Shown: in pieces, positions 22,311 through 31,534 of the stretch
Position numbering within the stretch: position 1 is the stretch's first letter
Layout: each line of letters starts with the position of its first letter
DNA from: Saussurea involucrata
Taxonomy: Eukaryota > Streptophyta > Magnoliopsida > Asterales > Asteraceae
Length of the DNA: 64,000 nt
Assembly: GCA_033807775.1 (NCBI GenBank)
Contig: CM066319.1
Location: 161,138,983 to 161,202,982 of the forward strand
Reading direction: 5' to 3'
Program-made: the position numbers and the translations under genes
Notes under the pieces: generated by a model
Told to the model about the DNA's origin: nothing
What the model saw: the letters and a program-made list of their open reading frames with translations, nothing else
Database searches by the model: none

Positions 22311-24419
22311 TATCTATAAACACATTCAAATAATAATAATTTAAAACGATTTAATGAATTAGTTAATATATGATTATTATGTTAATGCGATAGGAGTGTA
22401 AAACAAAATTGAAAAAAAAAATAAGAGATGTACCATAAATTAAATAATTAACTATAAGGGTATGAATTTTAAATATAAAAAATATTTTTTTTATGTAGTG
22501 TATAACTGTATATGATATATATTAAAATATATAAATCCAAAAAAATTCAAGATTGGGCTCATTTCGAACGTATCGAAGAGACGATTATAATGGTGTAATT
22601 TGTTAAAATTAAAACGTATTTTTTAACGTATTTTAGTTAATAAACGATTATATGTGTTAAATGTAAAATTAAAATAATGAAAGTAAAAGGTATAAAGTAA
22701 ATTTAGTAAATAAGTATAGGGGTTGAAAGTGTAACATTTTATTTTAAATTCATAAAATTGAAAGAAAGCGGGGTGAACAGTGGGATTCTACGCGACCGCG
22801 GTTCAAATTTTCAAAAATGGTCCCTGGAATTTTTCAAAAATGGTCCCTTGAAATTGAAAAGTCACAAAAAGTATCCCATCGCGGGATGAGCCCGCGATCG
22901 CGGGATTCCATTTTTCAAAAATGGTCCCTGCAAGTTTAAAAAAGTGTCAGAAATGGTCCCTGGCCCGCGATCGCTGGCTCCCATCGTGGAAAAAAGGGTA
23001 TTTTTGCAAACTGGGAGAGATTTAGGGCATTTTGGTAACACTTGGTTTGACTTAGGGTATTTTAATTAATTTCCCTTTTAATAATAATAAAATCTAAACA
23101 AATAACTAAAATGGGTATGAGTGTAAGTTTTCTTGAGATTTTTGTAGTAACAAGATGGTTAGTTGCTTTGTAGCACGAAAAGTCATAAAAAGCCCGATCT
23201 CTCGAAATGATGCGATTTATAAACCGGTCCTACAAAGTTTCCATAAAGTGTCCATTGTTACCGACTCCCAATCTTGCCGATTTAATTAAGGTTGACTCTA
23301 AACGTGAAGTTCTACCAATATGGAGATTTACACCCAAATCTCTTTGTGATATAAATCTCGACCGGCGTTTGAACCTTAGTAAATCATACAAAACCCACCT
23401 CTCGACGTGGTTATCAAAGACTCTCTCAAATCTTTGTGCATCACTTAAGCCGTATTTCGAATCCGCCCCTCTCGAAGTCTAAGGCCTTCGGTACCCGGCT
23501 CGGGATGAGCTCGGGATGAGCTGCGGGATGGTGCGGGGTGGGCTACGGGCCTTGCGGGGATGGCGGGGCGGGATGGATTCCGGGGATGGGATCCCGATTC
23601 ATCCCGAAGGTTTATTAAAAAAAATTATTTAATTTTTAAAAATAATGCCGTTGAACGGCTCTTTTTAAACAAAAATAAATAAAAAAAATTCTCAATTTAG
23701 TCCCACTATATCGAAAGCCAAATCAGTGAGACACAACGCGCGGCAAATGTTCGAGAAGTCATAAACCGGGACACTCATAATAACCTTCGGTCGGATTTGG
23801 TCGAACATATTTGGCGTATCCAAGTTCCCAACAATGACGACGAGTAGATTTTTAAATTTATTTTGTAATTTTTATTTTTAATGAATGATATGAATTTTTA
23901 TTTTTATTATTTATCTTATTTTTATTTATTAAAAAATATATAAATATTTTTATTTTGTTAAATAATTAAATGTATAAATAAAAGAATTAAAATAAATGAG
24001 GTGGCAAAAGGGTTTGAGGGAATGTGGTAAGGCCTTCGGTACCCGGCTCGGGATGAGCTGCGGGATGGTGCAGGGTGGGCTACGGGCCTTGCGGGGATGG
24101 CGGGGCGGGATGGATTCCGGGGATGGGATCCCGATTCATCCCGAAGGTTTATTAAAAAAATTATTTAATTTTTAAAAATAATGCCGTTGAACGGCTCTTT
24201 TTAAACAAAAATAAATAAAAAAATTTCTCAATTTAATCCCACTATATATTTAACCCTCAACCTCTTATTTCTCACACCTCTCAAACTCTCTAAAATTCTC
24301 TCAACCTCTTATTTTTCACACCTCTCAAACTCTCTCAAATTCTCTCAACCTCTTATTTTTCATACCTCTCAAACTCTCTCAAATTCTCTCAATCTCTTAT
24401 TTTTCGCACCTCTCTCATC

Positions 24420-25664
24420 ATGAATCCAAACAGAACACCTACATCCCGTCGTAACCGACCGAATACACCACAATCGCAAGAAGATCAAGAGCTTGGTTTC
24501 CAAGCGTTTACACAACAAGGTTATCGTCCGCAATGGTCGCAACAAATTCCGCCACAATGGTCGCAACAAAATCCGCCACAATATCCGCAACAATTTCCCC
24601 AACAATTTCACCAACAATTTCCTTACCAATTTACACGTCCCGGTTTGATTGAACAAGGTTTTACTCCGGCCAACTACAATCTTCCTTCACCCGCAATCAA
24701 TCTCGACGACGACATTGTTCCGGAAACCCAACCTTCTACCCCGAACACACCACAATCTATCCCGACACAACAATCTAACCCGGAACCATCAAATCCGAGA
24801 CCAACGAAACCCGCCAAACAAACGTGGAGTAAAGCCGATGAACTCGCGTTAGTGTCGGCGTGGGTTGACGTTTCGGAGGACCCCGTTATCGGTAACGCAC
24901 AAAGCGGTGGTAATTATTTTTATTGTTATTATTATTATTATTATTATTCTTATACTTAATTTTACATAAATGTAGGAAGTTTTTGGGCCCGAATCGGGCA
25001 TGTGTTCTTTACTCGCTTGGGTCGTGAACCAGGTTATAGATCAACCCATCAACTCAATAGCAAGTTCAACGACCTCAATAAAAGAATTAATTGGTTTGGC
25101 GGCATCTACAACAACTTGCTCAATAATAGATCAAGCGGGATGAGTGAGGCCGATATATCCCGAACGGCACACGAACGGTATCTAGCACGCCATAAAGTTG
25201 CTTTCACTCACGAACAAGCTTGGGACGTCCTAAAAAAATGTCCAAAATGGGGAGTCGTTCCAACGATGACGACAACTTCATCGCGGGGTTCAAAACGTAC
25301 CCAACCTTCCGATGATGACGATGACGAGCAAATTCAACGACCCATCGGGAGAAACAAGGCAAAAAAAACATCAACGAGTAATACGTCCGGGACGAATACG
25401 GACGAAAGTGTTACTCAGTTGTTGACGACGTTCAACGACAAGATTGATGATACAATGGAATACAAAATGAAAAAACTCGATCTCGAAATCGAACGCTCAA
25501 AACTTGAACGACATAGGTTGGAACAAGAACTCGAAATCGAACGCTCAAACCGATTTGAGAAAGACTTCGAGTTTTTCATGACCCCGCATGATCACCTTAC
25601 GGGAAACGCTTTGAGGGTTACTTTAGCGAGAAAAGAGCAAATTCAAAAATTTCATAATTGGTAG
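24420..25664 (+). CDS. Harbinger ORF1: Myb/SANT-like protein
   Basis: Two exons, 24420-24909 and 24976-25664, with a 66 bp intron (GTAATT...TGTAG), give about 392 residues with no break. ORF1 proteins of Pong/PIF elements bind DNA and help import the transposase into the nucleus; both proteins are needed. Seen: a Gln/Pro-rich N-terminus with QWSQQ/QFPQQ repeats (about 35-72), a Myb/SANT-like domain (TWSKADELALVSAWVDVSED, about 135-154, then FWARIGHVFFTRLG), a NAM-associated-type C-terminal part, and a coiled coil ending in KEQIQKFHNW. Such genes are often misannotated as glutathione transferase T3-like host proteins. The start follows the leader shared with the ORF2 element. Confidence 0.9.
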
Positions 25665-25860
25665 TGTTTTGTATTTTGTAATTTTTATTTTTAATGAATG
25701 GTGTGAATTTTTTTTTATTATTTATCTTATTTTTATTTATTAAAAAATATATAAATATTTTTATTTTGTTAAATAATTAAATGTATAAATAAAAGAATTA
25801 AAATAAATGAGGTGGCAAAAGGGTTTGAGGGAATGGGGTAAGGGTGTTTAGGCCATCAGT

Positions 25861-27791
25861 AGCGGGCTTCGGGATGGGTGAGGTGGCAGCGGGGTGGCAG
25901 CGGGGTTGGGCTACGGCTCGGGATGGGCATGCGGGGCGGGATGGTTTTCGGGGATGGGATCCCGATCCATCCCGAGGGTTTTTAAAAAAAAATTTAATTA
26001 ATTTTTTTAAAAAATAACCGTTGAACGGCTCTTTCTTAAAAAAAAAATTCTCAATTTAATCCCACTATATATTTAACCCTCAACCTCTTATTTCTCACAC
26101 CTCTCAACCTCTTATTTCTCACACCTCTCAACCTCTTATTCTCTCAACCTCTTATTTCTCACACCTCTCAAACTCTCTCAAATTCTCTCAACCTCTATAT
26201 ATTAAACAATATGGATTCGCCACAACCCGGTTCACCAACCGCATCATCATCATCCGTAGACACCGACGAGTTGTTGAATCTACAAAGGGAAATTTTTCGA
26301 CATACTGCACAATCGCTGTATGGTAGCACCGCCTCATCGTCAACAAGAGAGAGGGCCGCAAACATTGAAAGAGGTCGAGTAACTGCAAACAAGCGGCTTA
26401 TGCGGGACTACTTTGGCGTCAACCCGATTTATACACCGGATATGTTTAGGCGGCGGTTCAGGATGAGCAGACAACTATTCGAACGAATAGTTGAAGATTT
26501 AGAAGTAGGGTATCCGTATTTTAGACTTCAGTTTGACGGGTTAGGCAAACAAGGTTTTTCTCCGATACAAAAGTGTACTTCCGCTATTCGGCAATTGGCG
26601 TATGGAGTAGCTGCTGACGCACTTGACGAGTACATCCGTATGGGAGAGAAAACGTCACGAGATTGTCTGTACAAATTCTGCACAGGTATTATTGAACTGT
26701 ATGGTCAAAAATATTTACGCAAGCCTACTTTTATTGATATTCAGAAGTTGTACGCCGCGCATGAAGCTAAACACGGATTTCCCGGCATGCTCGGCAGCAT
26801 AGACTGTACTCATTGGGCGTGGGCAAATTGTCCGAATGCATGGCGAGGTCAATTCATGAGAGGTGATCATGAGCACCCGACAATCATGCTAGAAGCAGTG
26901 GCCTCTCAAGATCTATGGATCTGGCACGCATTCTTTGGTGTTGCCGGTTCCAACAACGACATCAATGTTCTCAATCAGTCGCCCATCTTCAACGATGTAT
27001 ATGATGGAAAAGCACCCGAGTGCCCTTTTGAGGTGAATGGAGCCACCTACAAGCACGTATATTATCTAACGGATGGGATATATCCGGAATGGGCTACTTT
27101 CGTAAAATCATTTACGTGCCCACAAGACCTTAAACGACAAAAGTTCAAGTCCGCGCAAGAATCCGCACGTAAAGATGTTGAACGAGCTTTTGGCGTGCTT
27201 AAACAACGTTGGCATATACTTCATAACCCGGCACGCGGATGGGAACCGGCAATATTGAGAAACATTATGTACGCTTGTGTCATATTACACAATATGATAC
27301 TCGAAGACGAAAACCATGCTATTTGTGGTGACGTGGAAAACGACTTTTTCACGAATGATATCGAAAGCCAAATCAGTGAGACACAACGCGCGGCAAATGT
27401 TCGAGAAGTCATAAACCGGGACACTCATAATAACCTTCGGTCGGATTTGGTCGAACATATTTGGCGTATCCAAGTTCCCAACAATGACGACGAGTAGATT
27501 TTTAAATTTATTTTGTAATTTTTAATTTTTTAATGAATGATATGAATTTTTATTTTTATTATTTATCTTATTTTTATTTATTAAAAAATATATAAATATT
27601 TTTATTTTGTTAAATAATTAAATGTATAAATAAAAGAATTAAAATAAATGAGGTGGCAAAAGGGTTTGAGGGAATGGGGTACGGGTGTTTAGGGATCGTG
27701 AGGGATGGAGTGAGGGATGGAAGAAAAGCTGATGTGGCGCTGATGTGGAGTGGAATCTTTGAAAGATAGAAGGGATGGGGTACTGAAGGCC
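25861..27791 (+). mobile_element. Harbinger element C: ORF2-only element (1931 bp)
   Basis: It starts GGCCATCAGTAGCGGG (25861) and ends GGGGTACTGAAGGCC (27791), with TTA before (25858-25860) and after (27792-27794). It carries only the transposase gene; there is no ORF1. It landed in element B at the TTA of its right subterminal region, so it is the youngest of the nest. Its size is close to the ORF2-only element at 16536-18478 (1943 bp) and to ORF1-only element B (about 1919 bp). Confidence 0.93.
26211..27497 (+). CDS. Harbinger DDE transposase (ORF2), intact
   Basis: This single-exon 428-residue ORF is unbroken. It is the catalytic protein of PIF/Harbinger elements and acts in the nucleus on TIRs, giving 3 bp TWA duplications. 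Seen: a Ser-rich start (MDSPQPGSPTASSSS), an HTH-like region (FRRRFRMSRQLFERIV, about 79-94), and a DDE_Tnp_4 core with D198 (IDCTHW), D250 (NNDINVL) and E324 (DVERAFG). The C-terminal SDLVEHIWRIQVPNND is shared with the copies at 16.8 kb and 23.7 kb. The ATG follows a CT-rich leader with repeated CTCAACCTCTTATTTCTCAC. Together with ORF1 next door it could form a working pair. Confidence 0.95.
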   Translation: MDSPQPGSPTASSSSVDTDELLNLQREIFRHTAQSLYGSTASSSTRERAANIERGRVTANKRLMRDYFGVNPIYTPDMFRRRFRMSRQLFERIVEDLEVGYPYFRLQFDGLGKQGFSPIQKCTSAIRQLAYGVAADALDEYIRMGEKTSRDCLYKFCTGIIELYGQKYLRKPTFIDIQKLYAAHEAKHGFPGMLGSIDCTHWAWANCPNAWRGQFMRGDHEHPTIMLEAVASQDLWIWHAFFGVAGSNNDINVLNQSPIFNDVYDGKAPECPFEVNGATYKHVYYLTDGIYPEWATFVKSFTCPQDLKRQKFKSAQESARKDVERAFGVLKQRWHILHNPARGWEPAILRNIMYACVILHNMILEDENHAICGDVENDFFTNDIESQISETQRAANVREVINRDTHNNLRSDLVEHIWRIQVPNNDDE

Positions 27792-28022
27792 TTAGGGATT
27801 GAGTGAGGGATTGAGAAAAACTGATGTGGCGCTGATGTGGAGCTGGAATCTTTGAAAGATGGGGTCATGGGGTACTGATGGCCTAAGGGTGTTTAGGGAT
27901 TGAGTGAGGGATTGAGAAAAGCTGATGTGGCGCTGATGTGGAGCTGGAATCTTTGAAAGATGGGGCGCTGATGTGGAGCTGGAATCTTTGAAAGATGGGG
28001 TCATGGGGTACTGATGGCCTAA

Positions 28023-28120
28023 GGGTGTTTAGGGATTGAGTGAGGGATTGAGAAAAGCTGATGTGGCGCTGATGTGGAGCTGGAATCTTTGAAAGATGGG
28101 GTCATGGGGTACTGATGGCC
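28023..28120 (+). repeat. Extra Harbinger right end without a left end
   Basis: After element A and its TAA, a further 98 bp again reads GGGTGTTTAGGG...GGGGTACTGATGGCC and is followed by TAA (28121-28123). It repeats 27887-28019. There are thus four right ends but only three left ends; a tandem duplication, or a lost left half of a fourth element, would explain it. Confidence 0.8.
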
Positions 28121-28993
28121 TAAGATCTAATATTAACACATCAAAGTGATCGGCTTATCCGCGTTGAGTTTAAGTCTCGACTCAAGTGACCAATCTCGAG
28201 AGTTAGTAACAAATGGCCACACCCAAGTGTTGCCTACTAGTCTCAAGTTTGTTCACACCCACACCCAAGGGTGCTTAGCTAATAATTAAAAAGAAAGACA
28301 TAATAAGATGAAGAGAATACATAAAAAGTACTTACATAAATTTAAAGACGTGTCCACAGTGGGATCACCGTGTGCAGAAATTACAATTACAACTATATCT
28401 TCAAGTCTTTAAGAAACAAGAAGAAGAACTAAACTACTGGAATGTAAGTAAACTACAACTAAGAATTGGTGCCCTTAGAACTGATCCAAACCCTCTCTTT
28501 TATAGCTCCCAAGTTGTGTAATACCCAATGGACAAAAGGTGTAATACCCAATGGGCAAAACATCTTTTATCCAAAGGGTAATAGCCAATACCACCTTCCA
28601 ATGCCCCTAGTTTACTGATATACCCAGATCTTGCAAATCTTCAGCATGATAACATTCTTTTATCCAGATAATTGCATTATCAGCCGGGTAATAGGAATTT
28701 CCGTCCGTGCTCACAGTGGGCGGCCGCTTGCCCACAGTGGGCAAAATCGCTATTCAATATTAAATCCAAAAATTGATGCAAATAACCATAAAACGTCCTC
28801 AACAACTCCAAATAAAAATAAATTAACAAAAGGAAAAACACGAACACATAAACATAAACATAAAACACAACTAAAACGGAAGAAAAACTCACACAAACGA
28901 CGTGTAAATAACGCTCAAAATGAGAGTTATCATTAGGTTTATTAAAAATATTTTAAAATCTAAAAAAATGTAAAATCCAGTAAAACATACTAA

Positions 28994-29302
28994 GGTGGCG
29001 TTTGTTTTTTAAGATGTCTGAAGTCTGAAGTCTTATTTCACGTCTGATTAATAAGAGTTGGCGCTTTAAGAGGTTATAAGACATTAGGTTGCGTCTTCTG
29101 ATTTCAGACGTATTTTAGACTTAAGAGCCTCTGAAGTCTGAAAAAAACAAACGGTCTAAACGTATAAACGTCTGAACGATTCAGATTTCAGAGGTATTAA
29201 GAGTTAAAAAAAAAAACCCTAAGATTTCCCTTACCTACCAAACAAGAGAATTCAAATCCATTTCCATTTCTCTCCTCTCATTTCTCTCTACCAAACAGCC
29301 CC
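28994..29302. mobile_element. hAT-like MITE
   Basis: Ends resemble inverted repeats (GGTGGCGTTTG on the left, CCAAACAGCCCC on the right). Internal motifs GTCTGAA, CGATTCAGA and ATTAAGAG recur in both orientations and also in the repeat in NAPRT intron 4. No clear 8 bp duplication was found, so the superfamily is tentative. Confidence 0.5.
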
Positions 29303-29531
29303 TAAGATTCTAGAGACGAGTTACGGTATAACCGGTCACAACCACTTCTGGTTTTTTAGAAGGGTGTATTAATAATCGTGTTTTTCGTCCTTAAGAGAAA
29401 GGTTGATTTCCTTCTTAGTTTAGATACTTTATTTTCCATTTGCATCAATTACACAATAAATCAATCAAATTATTAAAACTAATCAACATTTATGTGTGTG
29501 AAACTAACATAAAAGTCTAAGACTCTAAGGT

Positions 29532-30192
29532 GAAGTTTGGTTCGCTGGAATCAAATAGAATCCGATGGAATTGGAATGATTGATTCAATTGAACAAATTC
29601 CATTCATCAATTTCGTTTATTCTATGAGTTTTAGTACGAAATTCCAATTCTATATACAACAAAATTTAAATTTCTTGGCTTTATCCAATTATTTTAGAAA
29701 AACTATTATGCCCTAATCTTTCCTATCCCACCATCATCATCATCATCGTCACCAACACTAGTGCCACCACTACGACCACCACTACTGTCACCTCCACTGT
29801 CACCGCAACCACCATCACCATTGCCGTTGATGTTGATGTCTCTGGTGCCACCACACCATTACCACCGCCGACACTACCACTGACACCACCACCACCACCA
29901 CCAATTAATATTATTATTAAATTTATCATTGTATAACATTTATAAATAAAACAATAAAATATAAAAATATCATGCAAGGGCATTTTTGTAATTTATCACT
30001 TATTATAATTTTGAAATTATATTTAGCAAAACAAAGAAACAAATTCCAATTCTTTGACATATTCGATTCTAACTTATACAAACCAAATACATGATAAACA
30101 TTCAAAACTGATTAAATTAAATTCCACAAATTCTAATTCTAATTCTAATTTCAACATATTGCATTTTGTAAACCACACACCGCCTAAGTTTC
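29532..30192. repeat. Probable MITE with an ACC/CCA minisatellite
   Basis: Left GGTGAAGTTTGGTTCGC and right TTTTGTAAACCACACACCGCC look like degenerate inverted ends, with GGAATTGGAAT/AATTCTAATTC blocks inside. The centre (29730-29905) is a CCACCA/CACCAT-rich simple repeat. The ORF across it is low-complexity Val/Gly and not a gene. Confidence 0.4.
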
Positions 30193-30423
30193 TTTCTATA
30201 CAAATCATATTCAACAAACAGCCACAATGAGCCTTCTCATTTGAGTATAACTCCAACAACAGCACAATCATACGTAAAACCTAAAATCTACAAAATGAAC
30301 CTTTTCATTTGCTATATATATATATGATATAAACCTCCATTTTGAAGACCAAAATCGCGTTTTTAAGATCTCTGAGTACCTCGGAATATGTACCTCCGTT
30401 GTTTACCTCGCCATCTAACTCCA

Positions 30424-31489
30424 TTAACGAGTCGTTTGCTTCTCGTTTGATCCATCGTTTGGACTGCCATGAGGTGCAACCCTCGAATCCCGCACGACCC
30501 TTCTTTCCTAAAACGAGATTTTAACATCATTTTCATCAACTTAACATAATTGAAGTCTTTTGAACAACTAATGTGTCGAAAGGACGTTATCTTTAACCAA
30601 AAGGGCCATTGGTTCAACAGTATCCAGGTTACCGGTAGACCCCATATCCCTGGAGGATATGGGTTTAAACCTCAACAAAAATGCGTATTTTCCATATATA
30701 GATATTATATACTTTCAAAAGAATGGCGGTATTTAACCAAAGGGTAACTGACCCAACTATATTTGGGTTACCGGTAGATCCCAACTTCTTATATATATAT
30801 ACTTTAAAAAATATGCGATCTTTAAGAGTTTATATACCCTTTAAAGACACGCAATTTGTACTACTAACAAAAGGGACGTACATCGATCAAAGATTGGTCT
30901 TGTGACTCGAGCATGCGTACGACATGCCCTATCTTAGGTCGCTTTTCGGAATTTGTATCAACACAACGTAAAGCAACTAACAAAACCCGCTTTAGAATGC
31001 TCGAAGAAGAAGGCTTCTCCATCATTTTAGGGTCCAAAACTTTTTCTGGGCACTTCTCGTTAACCATTTTCTTGAGCCAGTCGACCAAGTGTACCTGAGA
31101 AACAAACGTAAGCTTAATATCCGAGAACAACATTGCAACCCCGAAGCAAAAACAAGAAAACCTCCACAATAAAATCCGTTTTATTGAACGCCAAATACGT
31201 CTAAATGCCCAAAAAAATCTTGTCAACTTATTGTAACACCTTTACATAGACATAACATAAGTCCTATTAGGCATTTAAACATATTTAACATCTTATAACG
31301 ATCTTTCTTGTAAAACTACGAAAAAAGATCCCATTTTTTGCATCAAAGAACGATTTCTTTACTAAAAAGAATCCACTACCCTTGTTTTTTCGGCGATTTG
31401 TTCAAAAAAATCGGTATTTGTAGGTTTCCGATGCCAATTAATCGGGATGGGACCCACAAAATCAAAACGACGAATAGCAACCACGAATA

Positions 31490-31534
<45 letters not shown>

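Larger units (their letters stand above)
20781..23075. mobile_element. MULE-type hairpin element with captured MATH gene (2295 bp)
   Basis: Termini are GGGAAATTAATTAAAATACC and its complement; a perfect 9 bp duplication, TTTTAATAA (20772-20780, 23076-23084), marks it as Mutator-type. The arms are about 1 kb inverted repeats (20781 to about 21775, about 22062 to 23075). Each arm carries, from outside in, the shared terminus, a CpG-rich zone with palindromic CGCGATCGCG motifs, AT-rich DNA, and a MATH-domain gene fragment. It has no transposase and would be moved by a MULE enzyme in trans. The whole can fold into one giant hairpin. Confidence 0.92.
24031..27883 (+). mobile_element. Harbinger element B: ORF1-only element, interrupted by C
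   Basis: It starts GGCCTTCGGTACCC (24031) and ends GGGGTACTGATGGCC (27883), with TAA on both sides (24028-24030, 27884-27886). Its sequence is 24031-25860 plus 27795-27883, about 1919 bp without element C. It carries only the Myb-like ORF1 gene, with the same GC-rich 5' region, pyrimidine-rich leader (CCTCTTATTT repeats, 24245-24415) and AT-rich 3' region as the ORF2 elements. It inserted into element A. Confidence 0.9.
23483..28019 (+). mobile_element. Harbinger element A (ORF2 deletion derivative), holds B and C
   Basis: Element A starts GGCCTTCGGTACCC at 23483 with TAA before it, and its right end, GGGGTACTGATGGCC, is at 28019 followed by TAA (28020-28022). Its own sequence is 23483-24030 plus 27887-28019. 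The GC-rich 5' region (to about 23600) is joined near 23709 straight to the last roughly 140 bp of the ORF2 gene (23711-23847, matching 27361-27497), so it is an internally deleted ORF2-type element. Element B sits at its TAA (24028-24030). A 35 bp tandem duplication lies in its right part near 27965-27999. Confidence 0.88.
20557..28932 (-). repeat. Athila-type LTR broken into three pieces by nested TEs
   Basis: Read on the minus strand it begins TGATAACTCTCATTTTGAGC (28932) and ends at the PBS junction at 20557, passing the family-typical ATCCCTGTGGATACGATCTC near 20670. Insertions split it: a MULE-type hairpin (20781-23075, 9 bp duplication) and the Harbinger nest (23483-28120, TAA). The LTR pieces are 20557-20780, 23085-23479 and 28124-28932, together about 1.4 kb, the usual size. 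The short ORF at 23207-23482 is LTR sequence with no protein likeness. Confidence 0.75.
28933..30423. other. Non-coding region with two MITE-like insertions
   Basis: No gene is seen. It holds the two hAT-like repeats listed separately (28994-29302 and about 29530-30190). The stretch 30190-30423 is the downstream flank of the kinase gene. Confidence 0.5.

Noticed and set aside
23207..23482. 91-codon ORF before the Harbinger nest
   Set aside because: It falls in the Athila-type LTR, has no family likeness and ends at the insertion site.
24420..25664. Host glutathione S-transferase T3-like gene
   Set aside because: Databases often give this name to such proteins, but the Myb-like domain, position between Harbinger ends and lack of a GST fold show it is transposon ORF1.
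29723..29983. Val/Gly-rich ORF on the minus strand
   Set aside because: It is translation of a CCACCA/CATCAT simple repeat.
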